A stretch of 64,000 nt of DNA from Candidatus Nitrosocosmicus oleophilus (GCF_000802205.1 NZ_CP012850.1:1984001-2048000), one strand, 5' to 3'. Shown: positions 43,111 to 52,592, numbered from the stretch's first letter. Translations and numbers: made by a program. Notes: a model not told the origin generated them from the letters alone.

Positions 43111-44367
43111 ATGGAATATAGAATAAAGGATATTTCCTTGGCTGATAAAGGTAAAAAAAAAATTGAATGGGCTGAAGCAAATATGCCCGTATTACTATCT
43201 TTAAAGAATAAGTTCAAAGAATCAAAACCACTAAAGGATCTTGTAGTTGGTGGCTGTTTGCACGTAACGAAGGAAACAGCGGTTTTAACCAAAACACTTG
43301 CCGCTGCAGGAGCCACAATAGCATGGTCAGGGTGTAATCCGTTAAGCACCAGTGATGATATTGCTGCCTCACTAGTAAAAGATGAAGAATTGTCAGTTTT
43401 CGCTAGCAGGGGAGTATCAACTAGCGAATATTATGAAGATATATACTCAGTCCTTAAGTTCAATCCTGACATTACCATTGATGACGGAGCAGACCTTACA
43501 ATCGAATTTCATAAAACATTTGATAAATACGGAAAGAATATCATTGGTGGAACTGAGGAAACTACCACAGGAGTCTTAAGATTGAAGGCACTTGAAAAAA
43601 CATCAAAACTTAGTTATCCTATAGTAGCCGTTAATGATGCTGAAACCAAGCATGACTTCGATAATGTTTATGGTACAGGCCAATCTGCTTTAGATGGTAT
43701 TATTCGGGCAACTAATGTTTTGATTGCTGGTAAATCCGTAGTCGTTGCAGGGTATGGGCATGTGGGCAAGGGTATAGCTAGCAGGGCCAGGGGATTAGGA
43801 GCATCAGTAATTGTAACTGAAATTGATCCCATAAATGCCCTAAAAGCAAGAATGGATGGATTCATAGTTGCTACTATGGATGAAGCAGCCTTAATTGGTG
43901 ATTTATTTATTACATCAACTGGTTGCAAGGATGTTATTGTTGGTTCTCATATAGAAAAAATGAAGAATGGTGTGATCCTTGCTAACGCAGGACACTTCAA
44001 TGTAGAAATTTCTATTGAAGAAATCAATGGTATGGCCAAAAGTTCGAAACATGTTAATGAAAATGTGGAACAATTTGTTTTAAAAAATGATGCAAAAGTA
44101 AATGTAATTGGAGAGGGAAGACTAGTAAACCTGGTCGCTGCAGAAGGTCACCCATCAGAAGTTATGGACATGAGTTTTGCTAATCAATTCCTATCTGTAA
44201 TTAACCTTGTTAATAATAAGGGTAAATTTGAAAACAAAATTTACGAGATTGACAGAGACCAAGACTTGCTTATTGCAGGTCTAAAGTTAGAGGCAATGGG
44301 GATAAAGATTGATAAATTATCTGAAGTACAAAATAAATATCTTAGCGAATACGGTGAGGGGACTTAA
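43111..44367 (+). CDS. ahcY: S-adenosylhomocysteine hydrolase
   Basis: A 418-aa NAD-dependent enzyme that cleaves S-adenosylhomocysteine to adenosine and homocysteine, recycling the product of methyltransferases such as DphB, Trm1 and fibrillarin. The NAD motif GYGHVGKGIASRARGLGA lies near 211, and GGTEETTTGVLRL, VNDAETKHDFDNVYGTGQS and EGRLVNLVAAEGHPSEVMDMSFANQ are the family blocks. The length fits the archaeal/bacterial short form without the 40-aa insert. The start is ATG 43111. Confidence 0.96.
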   Translation: MEYRIKDISLADKGKKKIEWAEANMPVLLSLKNKFKESKPLKDLVVGGCLHVTKETAVLTKTLAAAGATIAWSGCNPLSTSDDIAASLVKDEELSVFASRGVSTSEYYEDIYSVLKFNPDITIDDGADLTIEFHKTFDKYGKNIIGGTEETTTGVLRLKALEKTSKLSYPIVAVNDAETKHDFDNVYGTGQSALDGIIRATNVLIAGKSVVVAGYGHVGKGIASRARGLGASVIVTEIDPINALKARMDGFIVATMDEAALIGDLFITSTGCKDVIVGSHIEKMKNGVILANAGHFNVEISIEEINGMAKSSKHVNENVEQFVLKNDAKVNVIGEGRLVNLVAAEGHPSEVMDMSFANQFLSVINLVNNKGKFENKIYEIDRDQDLLIAGLKLEAMGIKIDKLSEVQNKYLSEYGEGT

Positions 44368-44469
44368 TCATCCAATTACAATCTTTCACCACTTATCATT
44401 TTAGCGAAGGCTTGGTAGCCAAAAGTTAATTAATCTTCATATTTTATCTCTAGAAGAGCATTCGGTGCT

Positions 44470-44544
44470 GGATGGGTGGTCTAGTCTGGTTAGGATACCT
44501 GTCTCACACACAGGTGGTCGAGAGTTCAAATCTCTCCTCATCCA
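44470..44544 (+). tRNA. tRNA-Val (CAC)
   Basis: Acceptor GGATGGG (44470-44476) pairs with CTCATCC (one G-T), discriminator A44544. The anticodon arm is CCTGT-CTCACAC-ACAGG with anticodon CAC. The T arm is GAGAG-TTCAAAT-CTCTC. It has no intron, and no CCA is encoded. Confidence 0.93.
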
Positions 44545-44569
44545 CCTAGATTTATGCCTTAGTTCAAAA

Positions 44570-46351
44570 TCACGTAAAGAGTAGCATTAATATATAAACA
44601 ACAAAAGTAATTGCCAGAAAAATCTTAGTTACTAGAAATGATTTCTCTAGTGCGTTTGAATAATCGTCAAACTGGTCGTTTCCCATAACCATAACTTGAC
44701 TTTCTATCTTGAAAACATCAAATGTAGAAATATCAAGAGAATTCTTTGCTCTTGTAGCCAAGGATTTGAATACGTTCAATATTTTAGACTCTGGAGTCAC
44801 ATCACCTAATGTGTAATAACCTTTGATATTTCTCTTTCCAGATGTGGAATGTGTATCAGAGGTACATACTTCAATAACCTTCAAATTTTCTGCTTCAAGG
44901 GCGTCCACAATTTTTTCTCTAAATCCATTCTTCATATTATTAGAATCGATCCAACAGAGTGAATAATCTATCTTGTTGATTGAGATAATCAATAATCCAA
45001 ATTGGCCATGTCCGAGGTCAGGCTGTTTCAATAAATCTTTATTGGTCTGTTCTTCTATTTGATAGCTGTTTGCATATCCTATTTTGAAGGGAAATTGTTC
45101 TGATTCTCTTAGCTTTATCAAGCATTCCTTGCCAATTTTAATTAGTACTTCGATATTTTCTTGTTCGATTTTTTCCCCAAGAGAATTATGAGCATCGATA
45201 ATCAATATTTGTTCAAAACCGATCTGCTTCGCATACATTTCAAGTTCTGTTTTAACATCAGGAGGTATGTCCTCCATCCCTGAGGGAGATTTTGAAAACA
45301 TGATTATTACATTTTTCCCCAGGGCCAATCCACTACAATTACAATCCTGATTGCGGATTGTCAGCGGAATTGAGCATTTGTCACCTGCCTCTAGATGGTT
45401 GTGCTGGTCTAATGACATTAGGTATTTTTCAACCTCTTTTTTAGAGGGTATGTTCAAAGAATGATCAGAGACGCTGTGCATGACCATAGCAGAATTTGAA
45501 TAAAATTTAAAAATATCGTAAGGCAAATTGCTACCACCTATTGGATTAAATGGGCCCGGATGAAGTTCTGGCAGTACAATTGAAATTTCTTTTTGATTCT
45601 TAGGTCTTAATTTTACGATTAGGGTATTAACCATTTTAGGACTTGCCTTAGCTTCTGCAATCTTTTCCATTTCATCAGACTTGTTCTCGGTCCATGCAAT
45701 AAGAAAAGCTTGTAATATCTTAAAGGCACTAGTAAAATTGGGTCTACCAATTCTGTCTATTACTATCGTCCATAATACACCAATAAAGAGGATCACCGAC
45801 CCGAAAACATAAACCGTGAAGTTTGTGTAAAATATATGGTTAAAGTAAAAAAAGGAAAATAAAATGAAAATGATCAATGGTTGAATGAATGATATCGGAA
45901 TAGATCTCTTTAACGATGCGCCAAATACTGATACGAAAATACCTATTCTTAGACCTATGGCCATAAACATTCCTTGCAAAACGAAGTTAATGTTTGGTGT
46001 ATTGGTGTTAATAATAAATTCTGAAATATATCCACCGATTACGGTCAGAGTCCAAAGTAGATTTGCAAATGCAGCTACATGTAAGACTTTGGAGAATCTA
46101 TTTAGAGGCGTACCACGCAAAGAAAGATAGTCGAAAACAAGTGTCACTGAAAATACAGATGCAATAATTGGTAAGCTTATTAAGAAATCAGCAATGGAGT
46201 GCGGAGTTATTACGAAATTAATTAGCGCTATATTTGTAATTAAACTTAAGATTGCTATTAGAAAAGAAAATTTTTCTGAAGATGGGTTTATGTTTGTAAA
46301 AAGCCATCTTTTATGAAGGCTGGAAACACTATCAGACTCAAAATTACTCAT
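44570..46351 (-). CDS. DUF2070 family membrane protein
   Basis: The 593-aa protein has about six N-terminal membrane segments (residues 25-215), a soluble domain with VLPELHPGPFNPIGGSNLPYDI and HSVSDHSLNIPS, and one last membrane segment at the extreme C-terminus (VTKIFLAITFVVYILMLLFT). The LHPGPF block marks the archaeal DUF2070 family; conserved His/Asp/Glu residues in the soluble part suggest an enzyme, but no activity is established to my knowledge. It is 16 bases downstream of the Sec61-beta gene on the same strand. Confidence 0.87.
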   Translation of the reverse strand: MSNFESDSVSSLHKRWLFTNINPSSEKFSFLIAILSLITNIALINFVITPHSIADFLISLPIIASVFSVTLVFDYLSLRGTPLNRFSKVLHVAAFANLLWTLTVIGGYISEFIINTNTPNINFVLQGMFMAIGLRIGIFVSVFGASLKRSIPISFIQPLIIFILFSFFYFNHIFYTNFTVYVFGSVILFIGVLWTIVIDRIGRPNFTSAFKILQAFLIAWTENKSDEMEKIAEAKASPKMVNTLIVKLRPKNQKEISIVLPELHPGPFNPIGGSNLPYDIFKFYSNSAMVMHSVSDHSLNIPSKKEVEKYLMSLDQHNHLEAGDKCSIPLTIRNQDCNCSGLALGKNVIIMFSKSPSGMEDIPPDVKTELEMYAKQIGFEQILIIDAHNSLGEKIEQENIEVLIKIGKECLIKLRESEQFPFKIGYANSYQIEEQTNKDLLKQPDLGHGQFGLLIISINKIDYSLCWIDSNNMKNGFREKIVDALEAENLKVIEVCTSDTHSTSGKRNIKGYYTLGDVTPESKILNVFKSLATRAKNSLDISTFDVFKIESQVMVMGNDQFDDYSNALEKSFLVTKIFLAITFVVYILMLLFT

Positions 46352-46367
46352 TAATAGTCAAAAAAAA

Positions 46368-46538
46368 TTAGACTGGAATCAAAATTTTTATTGCTATTGA
46401 AATGGCAATTAAAGCACCTGCAATTCCTAATATTATTTCTGGTTTTACTTTAATACCTTTAGTTTCATCTTCAAAAAACCTTAAAAGCCCAGCACTTGAT
46501 GCAGGTAAAGGTGCATTCTTCTTCGCCTTCTTACTCAT
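46368..46538 (-). CDS. secG: preprotein translocase subunit Sec61-beta (SecG)
   Basis: A 56-aa tail-anchored protein, MSKKAKKNAPLPASSAGLLR to start, with a cytosolic half and a single C-terminal membrane helix (ILGIAGALIAISIAIKILI). The PxPASxAGLxRFFxDE pattern is the archaeal Sec61-beta signature. I chose the ATG at 46538 because it gives the standard N-terminus; the frame extends 11 codons further to 46571. It completes the SecYE channel, whose other subunits are not in this window. Confidence 0.92.
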   Translation of the reverse strand: MSKKAKKNAPLPASSAGLLRFFEDETKGIKVKPEIILGIAGALIAISIAIKILIPV

Positions 46539-46628
46539 ATTTAAAAATTTGTACAATGGAAATAAAAGCATTTCTGTATTAAAAAAAGAAAAAACATCTA
46601 ATCAGATTCTAAATTATATTTAAATTAC

Positions 46629-47165
46629 TTGTCTTTTACATTAACTAGATTGAAACGAGTGCAAATCGGTGTTATAGGATACAACAGCGGCTCTCTTCCA
46701 ATCAAATCGAAAACACTTGATTTGGCCTATGAGGTGGGTAGTTTTATAGCGAGAAAAAATGCTATTTTGGTTTGCGGGGGTTTAGGAGGCGTGATGGAAT
46801 ATTCGTGTAAAGGCGCTAAGGATAATAATGGTTTTACAATTGGAATAGTTCCACAAGAAGACTATTCCAGTGCCAACAAATACTGTGATGCGGTAATATG
46901 TACAGGCGTTGGATTGTCCAGGGATTTTATCGTGGCGTATTCTTCGGACGGTCTTATCTCAGTAGGAGGCGGTGTGGGGACCCTAATTGAGCTGTGCGTT
47001 GGATATATTGCAAAAAAACCAATGATCTCAATCTCTGATAGTGGTGGGATTTCTGATATTTACGGGGGGAAATATTTAGATGAACGCAATAGAATGATGA
47101 TCGAGAAAACAGAGTCTCCGATGGAGGCAGTGGAATACATATTAAAAAGGAATGAACTACGATAA
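46629..47165 (+). CDS. LOG/TIGR00725-like Rossmann protein
   Basis: A 178-aa single-domain protein of the SLOG/LOG superfamily. VIGYNSGSLP starts the nucleotide-binding fold, LVCGGLGGVMEYSCKGA is the PGGxGTxxE-like first glycine loop, and SVGGGVGTLIELCVGY is the second, with the Glu typical of ribonucleotide-binding members. LOG enzymes release bases from nucleotides; this branch (TIGR00725) is uncharacterised. Start TTG 46629, or TTG 46650 seven codons later. Confidence 0.83.
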   Translation: MSFTLTRLKRVQIGVIGYNSGSLPIKSKTLDLAYEVGSFIARKNAILVCGGLGGVMEYSCKGAKDNNGFTIGIVPQEDYSSANKYCDAVICTGVGLSRDFIVAYSSDGLISVGGGVGTLIELCVGYIAKKPMISISDSGGISDIYGGKYLDERNRMMIEKTESPMEAVEYILKRNELR

Positions 47166-47244
47166 ACGTAGGATTGATTGTACCTGATTAGAGTAAGAGT
47201 AAATATTGCCTTAAAAAAAATATCTTTAGTGGATCAAAATTACT

Positions 47245-48384
47245 CTATTTTATGGAGTACAGATATTGATTAGGATGATAGAAGGACCCATATTTTGATT
47301 CCAATTCTAGTAATTTACCTATGACGTGACTGGGCCCAATCTTTTTGAATATATCAAATATATCCATTTTTAAGCCCATGCCCAACCTCAATGCAACGTT
47401 CAGATCTTCAATACTACAAACCTGGTTTTCAATTAGCCATGAGGCATTGTTAGCTGCGACTCCTATAATCGAATAAGGATCGTATTCAGATGCCTTTTCC
47501 ATGGTAAGATCTATTCTTTCATAATTGTCGCCCTTGTATTCATAAAAGCCACTACCGGATTTTTGACCCAAGTTTTGATTATCATACTTCTCTTTTATTT
47601 TTGGATGAGGCAGAAGGACTGATTTGTCCCTTAGATTCATTTCATAAGAGGCCTTATGGATAACGTCAAGGCCTGTATAATCGGCAAGTTCAAAAATTCC
47701 CATTGGAAATTCCAATTTGAATTTAACTGCGGAATCAATTACCTCCTTAGAGACATGGTCTCTCTCCATCGAGAATAGTGCTTCATGTACCAAAGGTATA
47801 AAAACCCTATTGACGATAAATCCAGATACATCCTTATTACAAACTACTGGACGTTTGTTGATTTTATTGATATAATTTGTGACTTCTTGTGTTACTTTAG
47901 CATCGGTTCTGGTTCCTGGTATCACTTCAACTAATTTCATCAATTGGGGAGGATTAAAAAAATGAACACCAATGAATTTGTCCGGTCGGTCGGTTAGACT
48001 GCTCAATTCTGTTATGGGTAACGTACTAGTATTTGATGCAAAAATGATGTTCTTTTCTGCTAAACTATTCAATTCTTGATATACTTTTTTCTTTAAATTA
48101 AAATCTTCGGGTACCGCTTCAATTATCAGATCCGCTTCGTGTATTGCTGTCTGAAGGTCAACGAGAGGGGTAATATTATTATAAAAAATATCAACTTCTT
48201 CTACAGTAATCTTATTTTTCTCTGCAAGCTTTTGTAAAGACCATCTTATCTTTTCCATTGCCTTATCCAAGAATTTTTGTTCAATGTCACGTAATACTAC
48301 TTTGTAGTCTGCCATTGCCGAGACTTGAGCAATTCCGTGACCCATAATTCCTGAACCTAAAACCGTTATATTTTTTATTGACAT
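47245..48384 (-). CDS. 3-hydroxyacyl-CoA dehydrogenase
   Basis: The 379-aa enzyme oxidises (S)-3-hydroxyacyl-CoA with NAD+. The Rossmann motif VLGSGIMGHGIAQVSA starts at residue 8, VHFFNPPQLMKLVEVI carries the catalytic His, and NRVFIPLVHEALF begins the dimerising domain; a second copy of that domain fills the C-terminus. In autotrophic thaumarchaea such an enzyme acts on 3-hydroxybutyryl-CoA in the 3-hydroxypropionate/4-hydroxybutyrate cycle; whether this copy does so is inferred. It lacks the fused enoyl-CoA hydratase found in some archaeal homologues. Confidence 0.92.
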   Translation of the reverse strand: MSIKNITVLGSGIMGHGIAQVSAMADYKVVLRDIEQKFLDKAMEKIRWSLQKLAEKNKITVEEVDIFYNNITPLVDLQTAIHEADLIIEAVPEDFNLKKKVYQELNSLAEKNIIFASNTSTLPITELSSLTDRPDKFIGVHFFNPPQLMKLVEVIPGTRTDAKVTQEVTNYINKINKRPVVCNKDVSGFIVNRVFIPLVHEALFSMERDHVSKEVIDSAVKFKLEFPMGIFELADYTGLDVIHKASYEMNLRDKSVLLPHPKIKEKYDNQNLGQKSGSGFYEYKGDNYERIDLTMEKASEYDPYSIIGVAANNASWLIENQVCSIEDLNVALRLGMGLKMDIFDIFKKIGPSHVIGKLLELESKYGSFYHPNQYLYSIK

Positions 48385-48441
48385 ACTCAGCGGTTAGATA
48401 GAATCAAAATATAACTTTTGTTTTCTCCCGGCTAACTTGAT

Positions 48442-49788
48442 CTAAAATTCATCTGTAATTCGAGTTTGTTTCGTTCCCCTTCGTATGATTTTACTGCTTT
48501 TCTTTCCCACAGCCTTGTCTACCATTCTCAGGATATTATTATCTCTTGTCTCTTTAGCATGTATCAAATATATCCATGCACTGTCCTTTTCTTTTGTTTT
48601 CCTGATGACTCTACCAATCCTTTGAGCAATCTGATTAATGTTAGAAGTATTAGAAAGAATTATGGCTATTCTGACCTGCGGAATATCAAAACCTATCTCC
48701 AGCGTGTGGACGGACAATAGAGGATAAAAATCTACACCCCATTTTTCAAGGATCATTTTACGGTCCTTTGTCTTTATTTTTGAATGGATTATCTCTGATT
48801 TGATATTTTTCTTTTCAAGGGTTTCCTGCAAAGTTTTGATTGAATCTATAGTTTCACTGAAAACCATTATCTTTTCATTATTGTGTTTTTCAATTATGGA
48901 AACCGCTTTTTCTAATTTATGTTTAGATGAATTAAGTAAATCCTTTCTTAATCTTACTTGGTTAAACCATTCTTTCGCATACTTTGAGCGCATTCCCCCT
49001 TGGTAGAGGATCTTTGAGATAACGCCTGGATCATAAGCGTTTAGCTTGTATGAAATATTTCTTATGGATTCACTGGTTTTTTTGTATCTGTCTTTCTCTT
49101 CGCTTGTAAGGCTCACCTCCATGGAAACTACTTCAGGTTTTGCCAATCTGCCATCATCCACGGCTTCTTTGATAAGGTATTTTTTCACTGGCGGAATTAT
49201 GTCAATAATTTCCTTATACTTTGGGTCTAACTCATTAATGGTAGCTGTTAGACCTAAAATTTTTCTTTTCGGATCAGCAGTAATTATTTTAAATAGTCTC
49301 TTGAAAGAAAAGGCGGTGTTACTTAATAAATGAACTTCATCGAGAATGACCAATTTTGCATTTTCAATTAAAGGAAAATTATTTATTGCACTTTGATAAG
49401 TAGAAATAGTGATCTCTTTTTGATCTTTTTTTTCTCCATAGTATGTTCCTACATGTTCTTTTGAAATGTTGTATCTCAAGAGTCTGTTAACATTTTGTTC
49501 AATAAGGACGATCCGAGGAACAAGGAATAAAATGTTAAAAGAATTTGTTAAATCGTCTTTGATTTGCGCATTCCTCATTACTTCAAGACATGCTCTCTTA
49601 GCGCTCTCGTATGCAATTTCCGTCTTACCGGTACCGGTTGAATAAATAATGGATCCTCGATAGCCGTTCTTAATCCATGAATCGACTGCCGCTACTTGAT
49701 CTGGCTTTAACGCAAAGGGAAATCTAAGTGAGGATATGGCAGGAGACATATCATTATTTACGTCCTTTTTTATATAATCCTTCCACAA
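48442..49788 (-). CDS. SF2 DNA helicase, XPB/Rad25-like
   Basis: A 448-aa superfamily 2 helicase with Walker A STGTGKT, DEVH box in LVILDEVHLL, motif III GLTATI and motif VI QIAQRIGRVIR. Two RecA lobes are present, but the N-terminal damage-recognition region of full XPB is reduced. The order RPDQ-like (LKPDQVAAVDSW), GxGKT, DEVH fits archaeal XPB and phage-type helicases. It could act in nucleotide excision repair; no nuclease partner such as Bax1 is adjacent. Confidence 0.86.
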   Translation of the reverse strand: MWKDYIKKDVNNDMSPAISSLRFPFALKPDQVAAVDSWIKNGYRGSIIYSTGTGKTEIAYESAKRACLEVMRNAQIKDDLTNSFNILFLVPRIVLIEQNVNRLLRYNISKEHVGTYYGEKKDQKEITISTYQSAINNFPLIENAKLVILDEVHLLSNTAFSFKRLFKIITADPKRKILGLTATINELDPKYKEIIDIIPPVKKYLIKEAVDDGRLAKPEVVSMEVSLTSEEKDRYKKTSESIRNISYKLNAYDPGVISKILYQGGMRSKYAKEWFNQVRLRKDLLNSSKHKLEKAVSIIEKHNNEKIMVFSETIDSIKTLQETLEKKNIKSEIIHSKIKTKDRKMILEKWGVDFYPLLSVHTLEIGFDIPQVRIAIILSNTSNINQIAQRIGRVIRKTKEKDSAWIYLIHAKETRDNNILRMVDKAVGKKSSKIIRRGTKQTRITDEF

Positions 49789-50097
49789 TTAAGAGTGTAC
49801 TAGATTAAATTTACTATTTATCAAATAGAACACCGGTTTTCAAAATTCGTAGTAGATTTGAGCAAATCCTTGGAATTCAACAAAGAAAACATAGCCAAAA
49901 CTCGTTATGGTTTGGACCTTTTGAAATCTTGAGGTATCCGCGAAATTCTAATATTGATTTCGAAATAATGTGATATTTGTTAAATCCACTTCTATTCCAG
50001 ATTCAATTGTCCTTTTCGTAAAGATCGTTGACAGGCTAAAAAATTAATGGCTAAGGAAGGCTTAATAAGAGGAATTAGGTATATGAAGCAATAATAG
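49789..50097. other. divergent intergenic region
   Basis: A 309-base gap between the helicase gene and aIF1, transcribed away from each other. It should contain both promoters. No gene or RNA was recognised. Confidence 0.4.
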
Positions 50098-50406
50098 ATG
50101 GCTGTAATATGCAAAAAATGTGGCCTACCTGACGATTTATGTGCATGCGGAGAATTAGATAAAGAAGATACACGAATTGTAGTAAGATTGGAAACCAGAC
50201 GATTTTCTAAAACAACTACAATGATTGAGGGTTTAGATCCAAAAATTAATGACATTCATACAATTGTTAAAGAACTAAAAAGCAGGTTGGCATGCGGCGG
50301 TACAGCAAAAGATGGCTTTATCCTTTTACAAGGTGATCATAGGGATATTGTTAAAAATTATTTAGTAGTAAAGGGTTTTAACGAATCTTCTATAGAAGTA
50401 ATGTAG
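50098..50406 (+). CDS. translation initiation factor aIF1 (SUI1)
   Basis: This 102-aa protein assists start-codon selection on the small ribosomal subunit. The N-terminus has a zinc-knuckle-like pair (CKKCGLPDDLCACG), as in many archaeal aIF1 proteins, and the SUI1 core follows: TTTMIEGLDPKINDIHTIVKEL, LACGGTAKDGFILLQGDHRD and the end IVKNYLVVKGF. The CGGTAK-GDH pattern is diagnostic. A CPBP protease gene starts 24 bases downstream. Confidence 0.95.
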   Translation: MAVICKKCGLPDDLCACGELDKEDTRIVVRLETRRFSKTTTMIEGLDPKINDIHTIVKELKSRLACGGTAKDGFILLQGDHRDIVKNYLVVKGFNESSIEVM

Positions 50407-50430
50407 GATAATAAAATTAAGAAAATACCT

Positions 50431-51441
50431 TTGTTAAATAAATTATCTTTGAATAAAGTTTTAAGTGTTGTAGATGACATGTTAGTCGTTATCATTATTT
50501 TGGTAACGACTTTTTCTTTTTTTATAGGAGTCTTTTTGGTTTTTTTTACTAACGTTGGTGATGTAGTTCAATGGCATAGCGATGTTCCTCTGGATTTTTT
50601 GATATTGGGCCTTTTTGGACTTAGTTCAATAAATTTCAACTTAGGAATTTCCTTCGTGTTTTTTTTGATTGTTTACTTGGCATGTTATATAATTTGTTTC
50701 TTAAAACCTATTCCAATCTTTCAGTTATCTTCTGTGAAAAAGCCATTTCGCATGTTGGGACTTGAAAGAATCAATATCCAGCGAGATAATTATCTAGCCA
50801 TAACTATTTCTTGGTTTTCGGGTTATTTCGTACTCTCAATTTTGATTGATGTTATACAACAGTTATTTGGTGTAACGTTGGGAAATCCTTTAACGGCTAA
50901 CCCGTTATTGTCTTTTTTTTATCTGACTGCGGCTCCTCTTAATGAAGAAATATTCTTTAGGGTGATCCTTTTAGGATTACCTTTATTCATATTATTCGTT
51001 CCATTTGGTAAAGGTTTATTCCTTTCAACACTCTATCATCCATACAAGAATGTTCCGTATGAGAAAGGAAAATACACCACCTTAGCAGTAGCAATTATTA
51101 TTGTATTGAATTCACTGGCTTTTGGATTATCTCACGTACTATTTGGAGGAGGCTATGAATTAGGAAAAATAACTCAAGCTGCTTTGGGTGGCGTTATAAT
51201 AGCTTGGTTATACTATAGATACAGTCTTTCTTCAGCAATAACTTTCCACTGGATTTCTAATTTTGTATTTTTTGCTTACAGTATTTTTGGATTTTTCTTG
51301 TTCAAGAGTCCATGGAATACTGAATCGGACAATATATTCCTGGCTATAGTTTCAGTAGTTTTCATAGTAATGGGTATCATTTTTTTGTATGGGCTTACAG
51401 AACGGTTAATTAAAAAATATTTGAAAAAATCAAAAATATAA
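50431..51441 (+). CDS. CPBP-family intramembrane protease
   Basis: A 336-aa integral membrane protein with about eight hydrophobic segments. The three CPBP (Abi/CAAX protease) motifs appear in order: NEEIFFRVIL (EExxxR), AFGLSHVLFGG (FxxxH) and HWISNF (HxxxN). Such proteins cleave or process membrane-associated substrates. The start is TTG 50431. It lies just after aIF1, probably cotranscribed by proximity rather than function, and its end is 6 bases from the convergent TFB gene. Confidence 0.85.
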   Translation: MLNKLSLNKVLSVVDDMLVVIIILVTTFSFFIGVFLVFFTNVGDVVQWHSDVPLDFLILGLFGLSSINFNLGISFVFFLIVYLACYIICFLKPIPIFQLSSVKKPFRMLGLERINIQRDNYLAITISWFSGYFVLSILIDVIQQLFGVTLGNPLTANPLLSFFYLTAAPLNEEIFFRVILLGLPLFILFVPFGKGLFLSTLYHPYKNVPYEKGKYTTLAVAIIIVLNSLAFGLSHVLFGGGYELGKITQAALGGVIIAWLYYRYSLSSAITFHWISNFVFFAYSIFGFFLFKSPWNTESDNIFLAIVSVVFIVMGIIFLYGLTERLIKKYLKKSKI

Positions 51442-51447
51442 ATTTTT

Positions 51448-52362
51448 TCACAATTTCAAGTGTGTTTTAAGTCCTTTGTACCTATTTCGAATAGTAACTT
51501 CAGTGACACCGGCTGCTTCCGCTACATCTTTTTGTGTCTTATTTTCACCGTTCATTACACATGCCACGTACAGGGCTGCTGCGGCTAACCCCATCGGATC
51601 CTTACCAGCTGATATCTTACCTTCTTCTGCTTTCTTTAGAATTTCTAGAGCCTTTCTCTTGGTTTTTTCTGTAAGGCCGGCCTTGCTTGCTATTCTTGCA
51701 ACACATTTTACTGGATCAACCACTGGCATTTTAAGATCCAACTCTCTAATCAGTAATCTATAACATCTTGCAACGTCTTTCTTTTTTATATTACTGGCAT
51801 TTGCTACATCTTTTAGTGTTCTAGGTGTTTCTGTATCCCTGCATGCAGCATATAGTGCAGCTGCAACTAGTGCTGAGATAGATCTGCCTCTGACCAAACC
51901 CTTTTCTAACGCCTTTCTATAAACATAAGCAGCTTTTTCAATCACTGCATCGCCCACTGCCAATTTGTCTTTTAGTCTGTCCAATTCACTGAATGCTTGT
52001 CTAAAGTTCCTGTCAACCGGTTCATGGACTTGACTCCTGCTATCCCATGTTCTTAATCTTTCGATCGTGCTTTTCATAGACGCAGATAAAGGTTTGCCAG
52101 AAGCATCCTTATCCACCGGCCCAATAATCGTCGCCAAGCCCATATCATGCATTGCCAAAGAAGTAGGTACACCTGCTCTGCTTCTATCCTCGTGTTCTTC
52201 TTTGGAAAAGGCTCTCCATTCTGGTCCAGTTTCTTCTATCCTTTCTGTAACAACAAAACCACAGTTACCGCAGAACATTTCCCCAGTCGAATTATCTGTA
52301 ACCATTGGACCTTTGCCACACCGTGGACACCGGTCACCAAACATAGAAATATCTTTTACCAA
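51448..52362 (-). CDS. tfb: transcription initiation factor TFB (second copy)
   Basis: The second TFB of the window, 304 aa. The zinc ribbon is CPRCGKGPMVTDNSTGEMFCGNC, the B-finger GPEWRAFSKEEHEDRSRAGVP is canonical, and both cyclin repeats (ALAAAALYAACRDTETPRTL-like and GLAAAALYVACVMNGENKTQ) are well kept, ending in a basic RNRYKGLKTHLKL. This looks like the general-purpose TFB, in contrast with the diverged copy at 37092. The start is TTG 52362; ATG 52344 is an alternative six codons later. Confidence 0.95.
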   Translation of the reverse strand: MVKDISMFGDRCPRCGKGPMVTDNSTGEMFCGNCGFVVTERIEETGPEWRAFSKEEHEDRSRAGVPTSLAMHDMGLATIIGPVDKDASGKPLSASMKSTIERLRTWDSRSQVHEPVDRNFRQAFSELDRLKDKLAVGDAVIEKAAYVYRKALEKGLVRGRSISALVAAALYAACRDTETPRTLKDVANASNIKKKDVARCYRLLIRELDLKMPVVDPVKCVARIASKAGLTEKTKRKALEILKKAEEGKISAGKDPMGLAAAALYVACVMNGENKTQKDVAEAAGVTEVTIRNRYKGLKTHLKL

Positions 52363-52454
52363 TATTTATCACCATAAAACTTATAAACTAATTCCACATG
52401 TATTTATATCTTTCCTTACATATAAAGATATCGGAAATTATCGAAATAAATAAG

Positions 52455-52562
52455 TTAATACTTTGCTTTAGTTCTTTTTCTCCTCTCTACTTTAGCGTAT
52501 TTTTTGCTCTCGCTCCTTTGTGAACTGTAAGCATGAGTTCTTTTTTCACTTTTGTTGCTCAT
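52455..52562 (-). CDS. very small basic protein, 35 aa
   Basis: An ATG-to-TAA frame of 36 codons encoding a strongly basic, Ser/Lys/Arg-rich peptide: MSNKSEKRTHAYSSQRSESK followed by KYAKVERRKRTKAKY. Two points support expression: a TATA box at 52584-52592, 22-30 bp before the ATG (a leaderless arrangement), and separation from the neighbouring genes with its own strand and spacing. The composition resembles small ribosomal or nucleic-acid-binding proteins, but I recognise no family. Confidence 0.55.
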   Translation of the reverse strand: MSNKSEKRTHAYSSQRSESKKYAKVERRKRTKAKY

Positions 52563-52583
52563 GGATCAAAATGATAGGCGATT

Positions 52584-52592
52584 ATTTATATA
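52584..52592 (-). promoter_or_regulatory. TATA box for the 35-aa protein gene
   Basis: On the minus strand this reads TATATAAAT within AGTATATAAATAATCG, a consensus archaeal TATA element. Its distance from the ATG at 52562 predicts transcription starting at the start codon. Confidence 0.6.
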
